From the NCBI RefSeq assembly GCF_026342405.1, contig NZ_JAPEMU010000001.1:7378001-7442000 (forward strand): a stretch of DNA of 64,000 nt, written 5' to 3'. This document shows, in pieces, positions 33,794-41,895 of the stretch. The translations under genes were made by a program, and so were the position numbers. This DNA is from Kitasatospora sp. NBC_00240. Its GTDB lineage: Bacteria; Actinomycetota; Actinomycetes; Streptomycetales; Streptomycetaceae. Under the pieces are notes generated by a model. It ran no database searches, was not told where the DNA came from, and saw nothing but the letters and a program-made list of their open reading frames with translations. Each line of letters opens with the position of its first letter. The first letter of the stretch is position 1.

Positions 33794-35176
33794 ATGCCCC
33801 GTCCCATACGTGTGGCCATCGTCGGAGCCGGTCCCGCCGGGATCTACGCCGCGGACGCGCTGATGAAGTCCGACGTGGCCCAGGACCCGGGTGTGTCGAT
33901 CGACCTCTACGAGCGGATGCCCGCGCCCTTCGGCCTGATCCGGTACGGCGTCGCGCCGGACCACCCGCGGATCAAGGGCATCATCACCGCGCTGCACCAG
34001 GTGCTGGACAAGCCGCAGATCCGCCTCTTCGGCAACGTCGACTACCCGGGCGACATCAGCCTGGACGAGCTGCACCAGTTCTACGACGCGCTGATCTTCT
34101 CCACCGGCGCCGACGCCGACCGCGACCTCACCGTCCCCGGCATCGAGCTGGACGGCTCCTACGGCGCGGCCGACTTCGTCTCCTGGTACGACGGCCACCC
34201 CGACGTGCCGCGCGACTGGCCGCTGGACGCCGAGAAGGTCGCGGTGCTCGGTGTCGGCAACGTCGCCCTGGACGTGGCCCGGATCCTGGCCAAGACCGCG
34301 GACGAACTGCTCCCCACCGAGATCCCCGCCAACGTGTACCAGGGGCTGGCCGCCAACAAGGCCGTCGAGGTGCACGTCTTCGGCCGCCGCGGCCCCGCCC
34401 AGGCCAAGTTCAGCCCGATGGAGCTGCGCGAGCTCGACCACTCCCCGACCATCGAGGTCGTCGTCGACCCCGAGGACATCGACTACGACGACGGCAGCAT
34501 CGCCACCCGCCGGGGCAACAAGCAGGCCGACATGGTCGCCTCCACCCTGGAGAACTGGGCCATCCGCGACATCGGCGACCGGCCGCACAAGCTGTTCCTG
34601 CACTTCTTCGAGTCGCCGGTCGAGGTGCTCGGCGAGGACGGCAGGGTCGTCGGGCTGCGCACCGAGCGCACCGAGCTGGACGGCACCGGCAACGTGAAAG
34701 GCACCGGCCGGTTCCGCGACTGGGACGTCCAGGCCGCCTACCGCGCCGTCGGCTACCGCTCCGCCGAACTGCCCAAGCTGCCCTTCGACACCATCTCCGG
34801 GACGGTCCCGCACGAGGCCGGCCGGGTGGTCGAGAACGGCACCCACCTGCCGTCCACGTACGTCACCGGCTGGATCAAGCGCGGCCCGGTCGGCCTGATC
34901 GGCCACACCAAGGGCGACGCCAACGAGACGGTCGCCTGCCTGGTCGACGACTTCAAGGGCGGCCGGCTGCGCACCCCCGAGGCCCCCGCCGAGGACGCCG
35001 TCACGGCCTTCCTGGAGGGTCGCGGCGTCCGGTACACCACCTGGGAGGGCTGGCACCGCCTGGACGCCCACGAGCGCGCGCTCGGCGAGCGCGAGGGCCG
35101 CGAGCGGATCAAGGTCGTCGAGCGCGCGGAGATGCTCCGCGCCAGCGAGCCGCAGGACGGCGCCGTCGAGGGCTGA
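33794..35176 (+). CDS. FAD-dependent ferredoxin-NADP+ reductase, adrenodoxin reductase (FprA) type
   Basis: 460 residues; start after GGAGGAACGCCCC. FAD-binding GxGxxG VAIVGAGPAGIYAADALMKS at the N-terminus, APFGLIRYGVAPDHPRIKG (adrenodoxin reductase signature), second Rossmann motif VAVLGVGNVALDVARILAK for NADPH, FGRRGPAQAKFSPMELREL, and the C-terminal GWIKRGPVGLIGHTKGDANETV. It passes electrons from NADPH to ferredoxins that serve cytochromes P450 and other oxygenases. No ferredoxin or P450 gene is adjacent, so it likely serves partners elsewhere. Full length. Confidence 0.95.
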   Translation: MPRPIRVAIVGAGPAGIYAADALMKSDVAQDPGVSIDLYERMPAPFGLIRYGVAPDHPRIKGIITALHQVLDKPQIRLFGNVDYPGDISLDELHQFYDALIFSTGADADRDLTVPGIELDGSYGAADFVSWYDGHPDVPRDWPLDAEKVAVLGVGNVALDVARILAKTADELLPTEIPANVYQGLAANKAVEVHVFGRRGPAQAKFSPMELRELDHSPTIEVVVDPEDIDYDDGSIATRRGNKQADMVASTLENWAIRDIGDRPHKLFLHFFESPVEVLGEDGRVVGLRTERTELDGTGNVKGTGRFRDWDVQAAYRAVGYRSAELPKLPFDTISGTVPHEAGRVVENGTHLPSTYVTGWIKRGPVGLIGHTKGDANETVACLVDDFKGGRLRTPEAPAEDAVTAFLEGRGVRYTTWEGWHRLDAHERALGEREGRERIKVVERAEMLRASEPQDGAVEG

Positions 35177-35195
35177 TCCGGCCCCGGCACTCGCA

Positions 35196-35232
35196 CCGGC
35201 CCCGGCACCGTTCCGTACGGTGCCGGGGCCGG
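35196..35232. terminator. Bidirectional 16-bp hairpin terminator
   Basis: Perfect stem (35196-35211 with 35217-35232) and loop TCCGT between the convergent ferredoxin reductase and the aldehyde dehydrogenase gene. It closes the six-gene minus-strand run on its 3' side. Confidence 0.85.
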
Positions 35233-35239
35233 CGGCGTG

Positions 35240-36631
35240 TCAGACCGGCCGGCCCAGCCGGGCGGTGACCGTCTTCGGCCGCTGGTACTCGTGCAGGGCC
35301 AGGGCGCTCAGGTCGGTGCCGCTGCCCGAGGCGCCCCGGCCGCCGTGCGGCAGCTCGGCGGACTGCACCAGATGGCAGTTGAGCCAGGCCTCACCGGCGT
35401 TCAGCCGGGCCGCCAGGTCCAGCCCGGCCGACAGGTCGCTCGTCCAGACGCTGGCCGCCAGCGCCTGCGGGACGCCGTCGGCCAGGGCGAGCGCCTGCTC
35501 CGGGCCGGCCGCCCGCTGCACGGTGAGCAGCGGGCCGAAGACCTCCTCCAGCACGGCCGGGTCGTCGTCCGGGAGTTCGGCCAGCAGCCGGGCCGGCCGC
35601 CAGAGGCCGTCCGTGCGCCCGGGTGCCGCCACCGAGTACGTGGCGCCGGAGGCCGCCACGATCCGGTCGTAACGGGCCGCCTGGTCGGGGTTGTTGAGCG
35701 GCCCGAAGTCCCGGCCGGCCTGCCGGGCGGCCAGGGCGGCGGTCAGTTCGGCGACCACCTGGTCGTGGTTCTCGGCGAGGGTGATCACCCGGGCCGGGGC
35801 GGCGCAGCTCTGGCCCGCGTTGTAGGTGCAGGCGGCGGCCAGGTCGGCCCAGGTGTGCGCGGGGGCGTCCGGGAGGATCAGCACCGGGCTGTTGCCGCCC
35901 AGTTCCAGGCTGGTGCGCCGGCCGCCGGCCAGCGCCGCCACCTCGGCCCCGGCGGCGGCGCTGCCGGTGAAGGCGATCATGTCGACGGCGGCCGCGGCCA
36001 GCAGCCGCCCGGTGGTCCGGTCACCCGGCAGGCCGGCCAGCACACCTTCGCCCAGTGCCTGCCGGGCGTGCTCGGCCAGCAGCGCCACCGAGTCGGGGGT
36101 GGTTTCGGCGGGCTTGACGACCACCGTGTTGCCGGCCGCGAGGGCGGGTGCGCAGCGCCAGGCGGCCATCAGCAGCGGGTAGTTCCACGGGACGATCGCG
36201 GCGATCACCCCGACCGGCTCCCAGCGCACCCAGCTCTCGTGGCCCGGGACGTACCGGCCGGCGGCGGGCGCGCTGCCGGCGCGGGCGGCCCCCGCGTAGA
36301 AGCGGAACAGGTCGGCGACCTGCCGAACCTCGCCGAGCGCCTCCGCGAGCGGCTTGCCGGTGCCGGCCCGCTCCCGCTCGGCGTACGCCTCCTGGTACTC
36401 CTCGACGAGGTCGGCGAGCGCGTCGAGCCGCCGCTCCCGCTCCCGGGGGGTCAGGCCGCGCCAGGCCGGCAGCGCGCCGCGGGCGGCGCCGACGGCCGCC
36501 GTGACCCGCTCCGCGCGGGCCGGCTCCAGGGTGCCCCGGCGCAGGCCGGTACGGGGGTCGGTCAGATCGAGGACGGGGGCGGGGGCGCTGCCGGTCGGCG
36601 TGGCGTCGGGGCTGCCGGTGGAGGTGTCCAA
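35240..36631 (-). CDS. Aldehyde dehydrogenase family protein
   Basis: 463 residues from TTG 36631, which has GAAAGG 7 bases upstream; no ATG fits. NAD(P)-dependent oxidation of an aldehyde to an acid. Visible: WEPVGVIAAIVPWNYPLLMAAWRCAPALAAGNTVVVKPAE (coenzyme binding, with the oxyanion Asn), FTGSAAAG, general base Glu in TSLELGGNSPVLIL, nucleophile Cys in NAGQSCAAPARV, EEVFGPLLTV. Closest in feel to aminobutyraldehyde/betaine aldehyde dehydrogenases. Last gene of the six-gene minus-strand run, 59 bases after the amidotransferase-like gene. The pairing suggests an aldehyde produced from, or feeding, an amino or amide compound; unproven. Confidence 0.9.
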   Translation of the reverse strand: MDTSTGSPDATPTGSAPAPVLDLTDPRTGLRRGTLEPARAERVTAAVGAARGALPAWRGLTPRERERRLDALADLVEEYQEAYAERERAGTGKPLAEALGEVRQVADLFRFYAGAARAGSAPAAGRYVPGHESWVRWEPVGVIAAIVPWNYPLLMAAWRCAPALAAGNTVVVKPAETTPDSVALLAEHARQALGEGVLAGLPGDRTTGRLLAAAAVDMIAFTGSAAAGAEVAALAGGRRTSLELGGNSPVLILPDAPAHTWADLAAACTYNAGQSCAAPARVITLAENHDQVVAELTAALAARQAGRDFGPLNNPDQAARYDRIVAASGATYSVAAPGRTDGLWRPARLLAELPDDDPAVLEEVFGPLLTVQRAAGPEQALALADGVPQALAASVWTSDLSAGLDLAARLNAGEAWLNCHLVQSAELPHGGRGASGSGTDLSALALHEYQRPKTVTARLGRPV

Positions 36632-36690
36632 GGGGGTGCCTTTCGGGGGTCGCGGGCGCGTCGCGGGTCGCGGGCCGGGTCGTCGGCGGC

Positions 36691-38445
36691 TCACAGGTCG
36701 TAGGCGCGGAGCCACAGCTCCAGGGTGAGGACCAGCCACAACTTGCCGCCCTGGCGCGGCAGCAGGGCGCCCTCGCCGCGCATCCAGGTCCGGATCGTGT
36801 CGGGGCGCAGCAGCCCCCGCTGCCGGGACCGCCCGCCGAGCAGCAGGTCGCCGGACAGCTCGTGCAGCGGGCCGCGCAGCCACTTCTGCACCGGCACCCG
36901 CATGCCGCTCTTGGGGCGGTCGGTGACGGTGTCGGGCAGCAGGTCCCGGACGGCCTCCTTGAGCACCCACTTCTCCACCGTGCCGTTGAGCTTCCAGCGC
37001 GGCGGGGTGGCGAAGGCGTGGTCGATCACCCGCCGGTCGAACAGCGGCGAGCGGCCCTGGACACCCTGCGAGGCGGTGAGCCGTTCCACCTTGGTGAGGA
37101 TGTGGTGGGCGCCCTTGGTCCGCAGGTTGCAGTGCAGCAGCTGGTTCAGCAGCGACTGCATCGCCCCGGGGCGCAGGTACGGCGCGACGAAGCGCTCCGG
37201 GTGCGGCTCGTCCGCCAGCGCCCGCAGCGCCTCGGGGGTGAGCAGCGCGGGCAGGTCCTGGTAGCACTTGCGGTAGGACCGCAGGTACGCCTCGGCCCGG
37301 GCGCCGGGGGAGGGGTCGTCCCGGTGCAGCTCGTGCACCAGCATCGGCAGGTTCTTCGGGCCGCCGAACACCGGGTCGCCGCCCTCGCCGTTGAGCGACA
37401 CCCGCAGTCCGTCGCCGGCCACCGCCTCGGCGAGCATCAGGTTGGGCACGGTCAGCGGGTCCCCGACGGGGCTGTCCAGCAGGGCCACGGTGTCGGCGAG
37501 GCGGGCGGCGACCTGGTCGCCGGAGACGGTGAGGATCCGGTGCCGGGTGCCGCAGTGCTCGGCCACCAGGCCCGAGTAGCCCAGCTCGTTGGGCAGTTCG
37601 TCGCCGAAGCTGATCGAGTAGGTGTGCACCGGGTGGGTGTGCAGCTCGGCGGCCAGCGCGGTCACCAGGGAGCTGTCCACGCCGCCGGAGAGCAGCACGG
37701 CTACCTTCTCGCCCTGCGGGAGCCGGCTGCGGGTGGCGTCCTCCAGCAGGGTGCGCAGCCGCGACGCGTAGACGCCGGGGCCGAGTTCGCCGGCGGGGAG
37801 CCCGTCGGCCCGGGCGACGGCGTCCGAGGGCTCCCAGTAGGACTCCTGGGTGCTGGTGCCGTCGGCCGCCAGGCGCAGGATCCGGCCCGGCAGCGCCTCC
37901 AGCACCCCGCTCAGCAGGGTCTCCTCGCCGGGCAGGTAGGCGAAGGTCAGGAAGGACCGGACGGCCGCGAGGTTCAACCCGGTGCCGAGCGCCGGCCAGT
38001 GCCGCAGCGAGCGCAGCGAGGTGGAGGCGGCCCAGCAGCCGCCGGCGCGGGCGTAGAAGACCGTCCGGGCACCGACCTGGTCGCGGATCAGGACCAGGTC
38101 GGCGCCGTCCACGACGATCAGCACGAACATGCCCTCGGCGGCCCGGACCCCGGCCGCTCCGAGCCTGGCCCAGCAGCGCAGCAGCAGCTCCCCGTCGGGG
38201 CAGCCGGCCGGTGCGGCGGCGCCGGCCGCGGCGAGGGCCGCCAGCAGCTCGGACCGGTTGTGCAGGGTGACCTCGCCGACCGCGGTGAGCCCGTCGAGGG
38301 TGAACGGGCCGCTCGCGTGGCCGGGTTCGCCGTCGATCAGGGCGGCCGGCGCCGCGTCGGGGCGGGCCGGGGCTCCGGTGATCGCGGCCAGCTGGGTGCG
38401 GGCCCGGTCGTCGTCCGGTCCTGCGCAGGCGCAGCAGCGTGCCAT
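36691..38445 (-). CDS. Asparagine synthetase-like enzyme lacking the N-terminal cysteine
   Basis: 584 residues. The C-terminal synthetase domain is intact: PP-loop LLSGGVDSSLVTALAAEL (253-259), FGDELPNELGYSGLVAEHCGT, SLNGEGGDPVFGG, GRSPLFDRRVIDHAF and EKWVLKEAVRDLLPDTVTDRPKSGMRVPVQKWL. The N-terminal glutaminase-like domain is recognisable (GEVTLHNRSELL, GARTVFYARAGG, FLTFAYLPGEETLL), but the protein begins MARCCACAG, not MCGI, so Cys2, the glutaminase nucleophile, is absent. The enzyme may use ammonia or an amine, or catalyse intramolecular amide formation as beta-lactam synthetase and lasso cyclases do. Fifth gene of the six-gene run. Confidence 0.85.
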   Translation of the reverse strand: MARCCACAGPDDDRARTQLAAITGAPARPDAAPAALIDGEPGHASGPFTLDGLTAVGEVTLHNRSELLAALAAAGAAAPAGCPDGELLLRCWARLGAAGVRAAEGMFVLIVVDGADLVLIRDQVGARTVFYARAGGCWAASTSLRSLRHWPALGTGLNLAAVRSFLTFAYLPGEETLLSGVLEALPGRILRLAADGTSTQESYWEPSDAVARADGLPAGELGPGVYASRLRTLLEDATRSRLPQGEKVAVLLSGGVDSSLVTALAAELHTHPVHTYSISFGDELPNELGYSGLVAEHCGTRHRILTVSGDQVAARLADTVALLDSPVGDPLTVPNLMLAEAVAGDGLRVSLNGEGGDPVFGGPKNLPMLVHELHRDDPSPGARAEAYLRSYRKCYQDLPALLTPEALRALADEPHPERFVAPYLRPGAMQSLLNQLLHCNLRTKGAHHILTKVERLTASQGVQGRSPLFDRRVIDHAFATPPRWKLNGTVEKWVLKEAVRDLLPDTVTDRPKSGMRVPVQKWLRGPLHELSGDLLLGGRSRQRGLLRPDTIRTWMRGEGALLPRQGGKLWLVLTLELWLRAYDL

Positions 38446-38528
38446 GGGGGAGGTGCCTCTCAGCCGGGAGCGGGTCGGTTCGGCCCGGGGCCCGGTGGGG
38501 CGTCCGGGGTCACGGGGTGCGGCGGCCG

Positions 38529-39059
38529 TCAGCCGAAGTCGTCGCCGTCCCAGCCGCCGTCGTCGCCGTCGTCCCAGCCGCCGGAGTAGTCGCCGCCGCC
38601 CGAGTCCCCGGAGCCTGCGGAACCGCCGTCCGCGGCCGAGCTGTCGGCGGCCTGTGCGCGGGCCTGCGCACGCAGCTCCTCCTCTTCCTCCGGGGAGAGC
38701 GTGAGCGGCGGGTACTGGCTCACGGCGACCGCGCCGGCCAGGCCGAGGGCGGTGAGCACCACGCCCAGCCGGCCCCCGAACGAGGTGCGGTTGACCAGCA
38801 CGGTCGTCCCGTCGCCCCAGACCGTGCGGCCGTAGCCGATGTCGCGGCCGTAGCCGACCCGCCCGTCCGCGTGGACGCGCTTGATCAGGTCGCTGCCGAG
38901 CCGCTCGTCGGTGCCGGCGTCGCCGAGGGTGTCGTGCCAGTGCACCAGCCCGTCGGCGCCCCGGCGGCGCCACTCGCTGCGGCCGTCCTCGTAGCGGCGG
39001 TGGGCCGTCCCGTCGGCCAGCAGTTCGTCGGAGTAGGTGAGGTGGCGTGGCTGGGTCAT
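38529..39059 (-). CDS. Uncharacterised single-TM protein with acidic Gly/Ser/Asp tail
   Basis: 176 residues. I do not recognise the family. The N-terminal 90 residues are rich in short strand-turn units with DGxxxW/DG repeats (YEDGRSEWRRRG, HADGRVGYGRD, WGDGTTVLVN), then one membrane segment (about 97-113, LGVVLTALGLAGAVAVS), a Glu-rich helix (PEEEEELRAQARAQA), and a tail of Gly, Ser, Asp and Trp (DYSGGWDDGDDGGWDGDDFG). Such tails often lie in the cytoplasm. It is 25 bases downstream of the second TOPRIM-like gene and 83 bases upstream of the amidotransferase-like gene, in the same direction. Confidence 0.8.
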   Translation of the reverse strand: MTQPRHLTYSDELLADGTAHRRYEDGRSEWRRRGADGLVHWHDTLGDAGTDERLGSDLIKRVHADGRVGYGRDIGYGRTVWGDGTTVLVNRTSFGGRLGVVLTALGLAGAVAVSQYPPLTLSPEEEEELRAQARAQAADSSAADGGSAGSGDSGGGDYSGGWDDGDDGGWDGDDFG

Positions 39060-39084
39060 CGTCCGAGGTCCTCGCGGGTGGGGA

Positions 39085-39942
39085 TCATGGCGTCGGCCAG
39101 GTCATGAAGCCGGCTTCGCGCAGGCCGCGCAGGTGGTGGCGGACCGGGGTGCGGGTGCCGGTGGTGCCGCGTACGGTGCGGATGACCGCGTGCAGCAGTC
39201 GGGCCGGATTGACGGCGGCGACCTCGGTGAAGCGGCCCGAGGCCAGCCAGGCGCGTTCGGCGGGGCGCAGCCCGGCGGTGAGGTGCTCCGGCAAGGGGAC
39301 CCGGAACGGCTTCGGGGCCCGCCCGGCGGTCAGGTGCAGGGTGCCCGCGTGCCGTGGCACCAGGCCCATCGAGCGGGTCGGAGTCGCGTGCGCGTCGCGG
39401 ATCCGCCGGTAGCAGGCGAGCCCGGCGGGGCTCGCGTCGTGCAGGACGTGGATCACGGCGTCCCCGGCCCGGTCGAGCGCGGCCAGCAGCCGCGGGTCGA
39501 GCGGCAGTTCCTCGGCGGCGAAGACCGGGCAGGCCGCCTCCAGGTGCAGGTCGTTGGCGATCAGCATCCGGGCGACGGCCCGGTCCTGGCACACCAGCAG
39601 CCGGGGGAAGCCGTAGTCGTACAGGTCGCTCTCGGTCGTGCGGACGGGCGCCGCCGGGGCCGGCGCGGGCAGCAGGCCGGGCAGGCCGCCGGTCCGCGCG
39701 AGCGCCTCGCGGAACCGCGAGTACGTCACCGGCGGGGCGAGGGTGTACGGGATCCGGCGCGGCCCGGCGTGCAGCGGCCGGAGCACCCGGCACAGCTCGT
39801 AGTACAGCTGGCGCTCGGTGAACCGGATGCCGCCGGGCTCGCCCGCGCGGGCGGCGGCCCGCGCCAGGGCGCGGTCGATCAGCGCGAGGCCGATCAGCGT
39901 GCGGCCGAGCCGGGTGCGGTCCATCGGCGGCCGGGGGCTCAT
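39085..39942 (-). CDS. Uncharacterised protein with Spo11/TopoVI-A-like helix-turn-helix and TOPRIM-like domain
   Basis: 285 residues. Residues 40-52 (RFTERQLYYELCR) resemble the winged-helix segment of Spo11/topoisomerase VI A that carries the catalytic Tyr. Residues 113-136 (PRLLVCQDRAVARMLIANDL) and 162-175 (AVIHVLHDASPAGL) have the order and spacing of a TOPRIM fold. The metal-binding residues are altered: Gln119 for Glu, and DAS for DxD. The C-terminal GFMTWP and the region from 205 to 260 match the protein encoded at 39962-41017, so the two are paralogues. Gene starts 19 bases after that gene. Function unknown; I do not know a name for this family. Confidence 0.8.
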   Translation of the reverse strand: MSPRPPMDRTRLGRTLIGLALIDRALARAAARAGEPGGIRFTERQLYYELCRVLRPLHAGPRRIPYTLAPPVTYSRFREALARTGGLPGLLPAPAPAAPVRTTESDLYDYGFPRLLVCQDRAVARMLIANDLHLEAACPVFAAEELPLDPRLLAALDRAGDAVIHVLHDASPAGLACYRRIRDAHATPTRSMGLVPRHAGTLHLTAGRAPKPFRVPLPEHLTAGLRPAERAWLASGRFTEVAAVNPARLLHAVIRTVRGTTGTRTPVRHHLRGLREAGFMTWPTP

Positions 39943-39961
39943 CGGGTGCTCCGGGGTGTCG

Positions 39962-41017
39962 TCACGCGCTCTGCTCGGGCCAGGTGAGGAAGCCGACGGC
40001 GAGCGCCCGGCGGCGTACCTCGGCCGGGTCGTCCTCGGCCCGCACGGCGCCGGCCAGCCGCTCGACGGCCCGGGTCGCGGCGTCCAGCAGGGCGGTGGGC
40101 GGTACGGCGGCCAGCGGACTCCACCAGCCCTCGGCGAGCCAGCGGAGTTCGGCCTCGGCGAGGCCCCCCTCGGCCCGGAGCCGCTCCACGGTCTGCGGGA
40201 GGACGTCCGGCCGCCGCAGCTTCAGGGCCTTGGGCTGCGCCATCACCACGCGCGGCGGCAGGCCGCCGTCGAGGACCCGGTGGCCGCGCAGAGCGGCGCG
40301 GGCCCGGCCGGCCGACAGGCAGCCCTCCGCGCCGGCGTCGTGCAGCACGACGACGGGCAGGCCGGCGGGCACCGAGGCCGGGTCGGGGACGACCACCACA
40401 CGGCTCCGCTCCTCGAAGGCGTTGGCCTGGAGGAAGGCCCGGACGGTCCGGTCCTCGCACAGCACGGCGGCGACGGGCGCGGCCGGCGGCCGGGGCCGGA
40501 CGCTGTCCTCGGTGACCAGCCCGGCCGGCAGCCCGCCGTAGTGCCGCTGCCAGATGTCGGTCACCGAGCGCCGGAACCCGTCGGGGCTCCAGACGAGTTC
40601 GCGGGGCTTCATCGGCTTGAACTTCGTCCAGCGGACGGCGGACCCGATGCCGATCGCGACCAGGACGAGGCCGATCACGGCGGCCACCGCGCCGGCGCCG
40701 GCCGGGTGGGGGAGGGCGAAGCCCAGCGCGGGCAGGCCGACCAGCAGGGCGGGTATCGCGCAGCCGAGGCTGCCGCGCCGCTCCGGGTCGGCCCCGCCGA
40801 CCAGGTGCCGGCGGCCGGTGCCGTGGTAGAGCTGGCCGACGGTGACGGTGATCCGTCCGTTCGCGGTCAGCCGCTCGACGGCGCGCCGCAGCCCGACGTC
40901 GCTGAGGCCGTGCGGCGTCGACTTGGGTTCCAGCGCGAAGGACTTGCGGCACTTCGAGCAGGTGTTGCCGGTCCGCTCCTTGTACAGCAGGTTCGCCGAA
41001 CAGTGCGGGCAGATCAT
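39962..41017 (-). CDS. Uncharacterised membrane protein: zinc ribbon, two TM helices, TOPRIM-like domain
   Basis: 351 residues. Zinc ribbon Cys3-Cys6 (CPHC) and Cys20-Cys23 (CSKC); winged-helix-like part with GQLYHGTG (61-68, equivalent to QLYYEL of the neighbour); two hydrophobic helices (about 84-103 and 108-127); TOPRIM-like stretch LCEDRTVRAFLQANAF (186-201) and VVVLHDAGAEG (222-232); C-terminal GFLTWP. The acidic Glu188 is kept here, but the second Asp of DxD is not. Its start overlaps the stop of the cupin gene by 4 bases (ATGA). A paralogue of the next gene, with the membrane helices inserted between the winged helix and the TOPRIM-like part. Confidence 0.8.
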   Translation of the reverse strand: MICPHCSANLLYKERTGNTCSKCRKSFALEPKSTPHGLSDVGLRRAVERLTANGRITVTVGQLYHGTGRRHLVGGADPERRGSLGCAIPALLVGLPALGFALPHPAGAGAVAAVIGLVLVAIGIGSAVRWTKFKPMKPRELVWSPDGFRRSVTDIWQRHYGGLPAGLVTEDSVRPRPPAAPVAAVLCEDRTVRAFLQANAFEERSRVVVVPDPASVPAGLPVVVLHDAGAEGCLSAGRARAALRGHRVLDGGLPPRVVMAQPKALKLRRPDVLPQTVERLRAEGGLAEAELRWLAEGWWSPLAAVPPTALLDAATRAVERLAGAVRAEDDPAEVRRRALAVGFLTWPEQSA

Positions 41018-41748
41018 CTCGGGACCTCCAGCGCGGTGGCGAGGCGGCGCAGCCGGGCGGCCAGCCGCTCTCCGGCGGTGACCGTACCCAGGCGCTGGGT
41101 CCGTTCCACTTCCCGGAGCTGGGCGGCGAGTTCGGTGTCGGACCGCCGTTCGGCCTCGGCGGCGGTGATCGCGTAGTCCTCGTGGTCGATGCCGAAGCCG
41201 GTGTTGGCGGCGAGGATGTTCAGCGGTCCGGTGCCCCGGTTGGCGAAGGAGTGCGGCATCAGCTCCGGGATCCGGACCAGCAGGCCCGGGGCGAGCGGGA
41301 GGTCCACCACCCGTCGGCGTTCGGCGTCGTAGAGGCCGCAGGAGGCGTGGCCGAGGCTGAGGACGAGGTGTTCGCCGCCGTGCGCGTGCGGGGTGAAGGC
41401 ACTGCGCGGGCCCACGATGCCGAGCTTGTAGGTGGCGTTGGAGGGGCGCTCGGGCGAGGTTTTGGCGTCGCCCACGAGGTAGTGCGCGAACTGGCCGTCG
41501 TCGATGAAGCGCAGCAGCTCCCCGCCGCCCGGGTCCTGCGGGCCCAGTTCGCGGGCGCCCTGACGGTCGGCGAGCAGCACCCGGCCGTCCGGGCGCAGTT
41601 GGTACAGGTCGACACCGGACGGCAGTCGACCCGCGAGCCGTTCCAGCGCGCGCAGCCCGGACCGCACGGACAAGTCACCCACCCCCCAGTGTCGCGGGCG
41701 GTGTCGGCGCTCGCGCGAGCAAGCCGGCGCGTCACGGTCGGTCACCAC
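41014..41748 (-). CDS. Cupin domain protein
   Basis: 244 residues from GTG 41748, or about 220 from an internal GTG. The cupin barrel is clear: FTPHAHGGEHLVLSLGHASCGLYD (motif 1, metal ligands His, His and Glu) and PGLLVRIPELMPHSFANRG (motif 2 His). A helical C-terminal tail (EDYAITAAEAERRSDTELAAQLREVERTQR) follows. The N-terminal VDLYQLRPDGRVLLADRQGARELG is of unknown fold. First gene of the minus-strand run, translationally coupled to the TOPRIM-like membrane protein. It could sense or modify a small molecule; no substrate can be named. Confidence 0.8.
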   Translation of the reverse strand: MVTDRDAPACSRERRHRPRHWGVGDLSVRSGLRALERLAGRLPSGVDLYQLRPDGRVLLADRQGARELGPQDPGGGELLRFIDDGQFAHYLVGDAKTSPERPSNATYKLGIVGPRSAFTPHAHGGEHLVLSLGHASCGLYDAERRRVVDLPLAPGLLVRIPELMPHSFANRGTGPLNILAANTGFGIDHEDYAITAAEAERRSDTELAAQLREVERTQRLGTVTAGERLAARLRRLATALEVPR

Positions 41749-41846
41749 CCGATGGGATGATCTTACTCGTCCGGGGCGTCGGCACCAGGGGTCGAAGCCG
41801 GCGGGATCGCTGCCGCCGGGCCGCCGGCACGGGGGCGCGACGACCG

Positions 41847-41890
41847 GGGAGCCGCGGGCCGGACGTGCGCGTCCGGCCGCGCGGGCTCCC
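41847..41890 (-). terminator. Hairpin between the RlmG-like gene and the six-gene run
   Basis: Long GC stem: GGGAGCCGCGGGCCGGACG (41847-41865) with CGTCCGGCC...GGGCTCCC (41870-41890), small internal loop, 4-base apex. It lies just past the RlmG-like stop on the minus strand. Confidence 0.65.
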
Positions 41891-41895
41891 GGAGT

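Noticed and set aside
33659..35071. 470-residue minus-strand frame opposite the ferredoxin reductase
   Set aside because: Val/Asp/Gly-rich shadow; the plus-strand gene has complete FAD and NADPH motifs.
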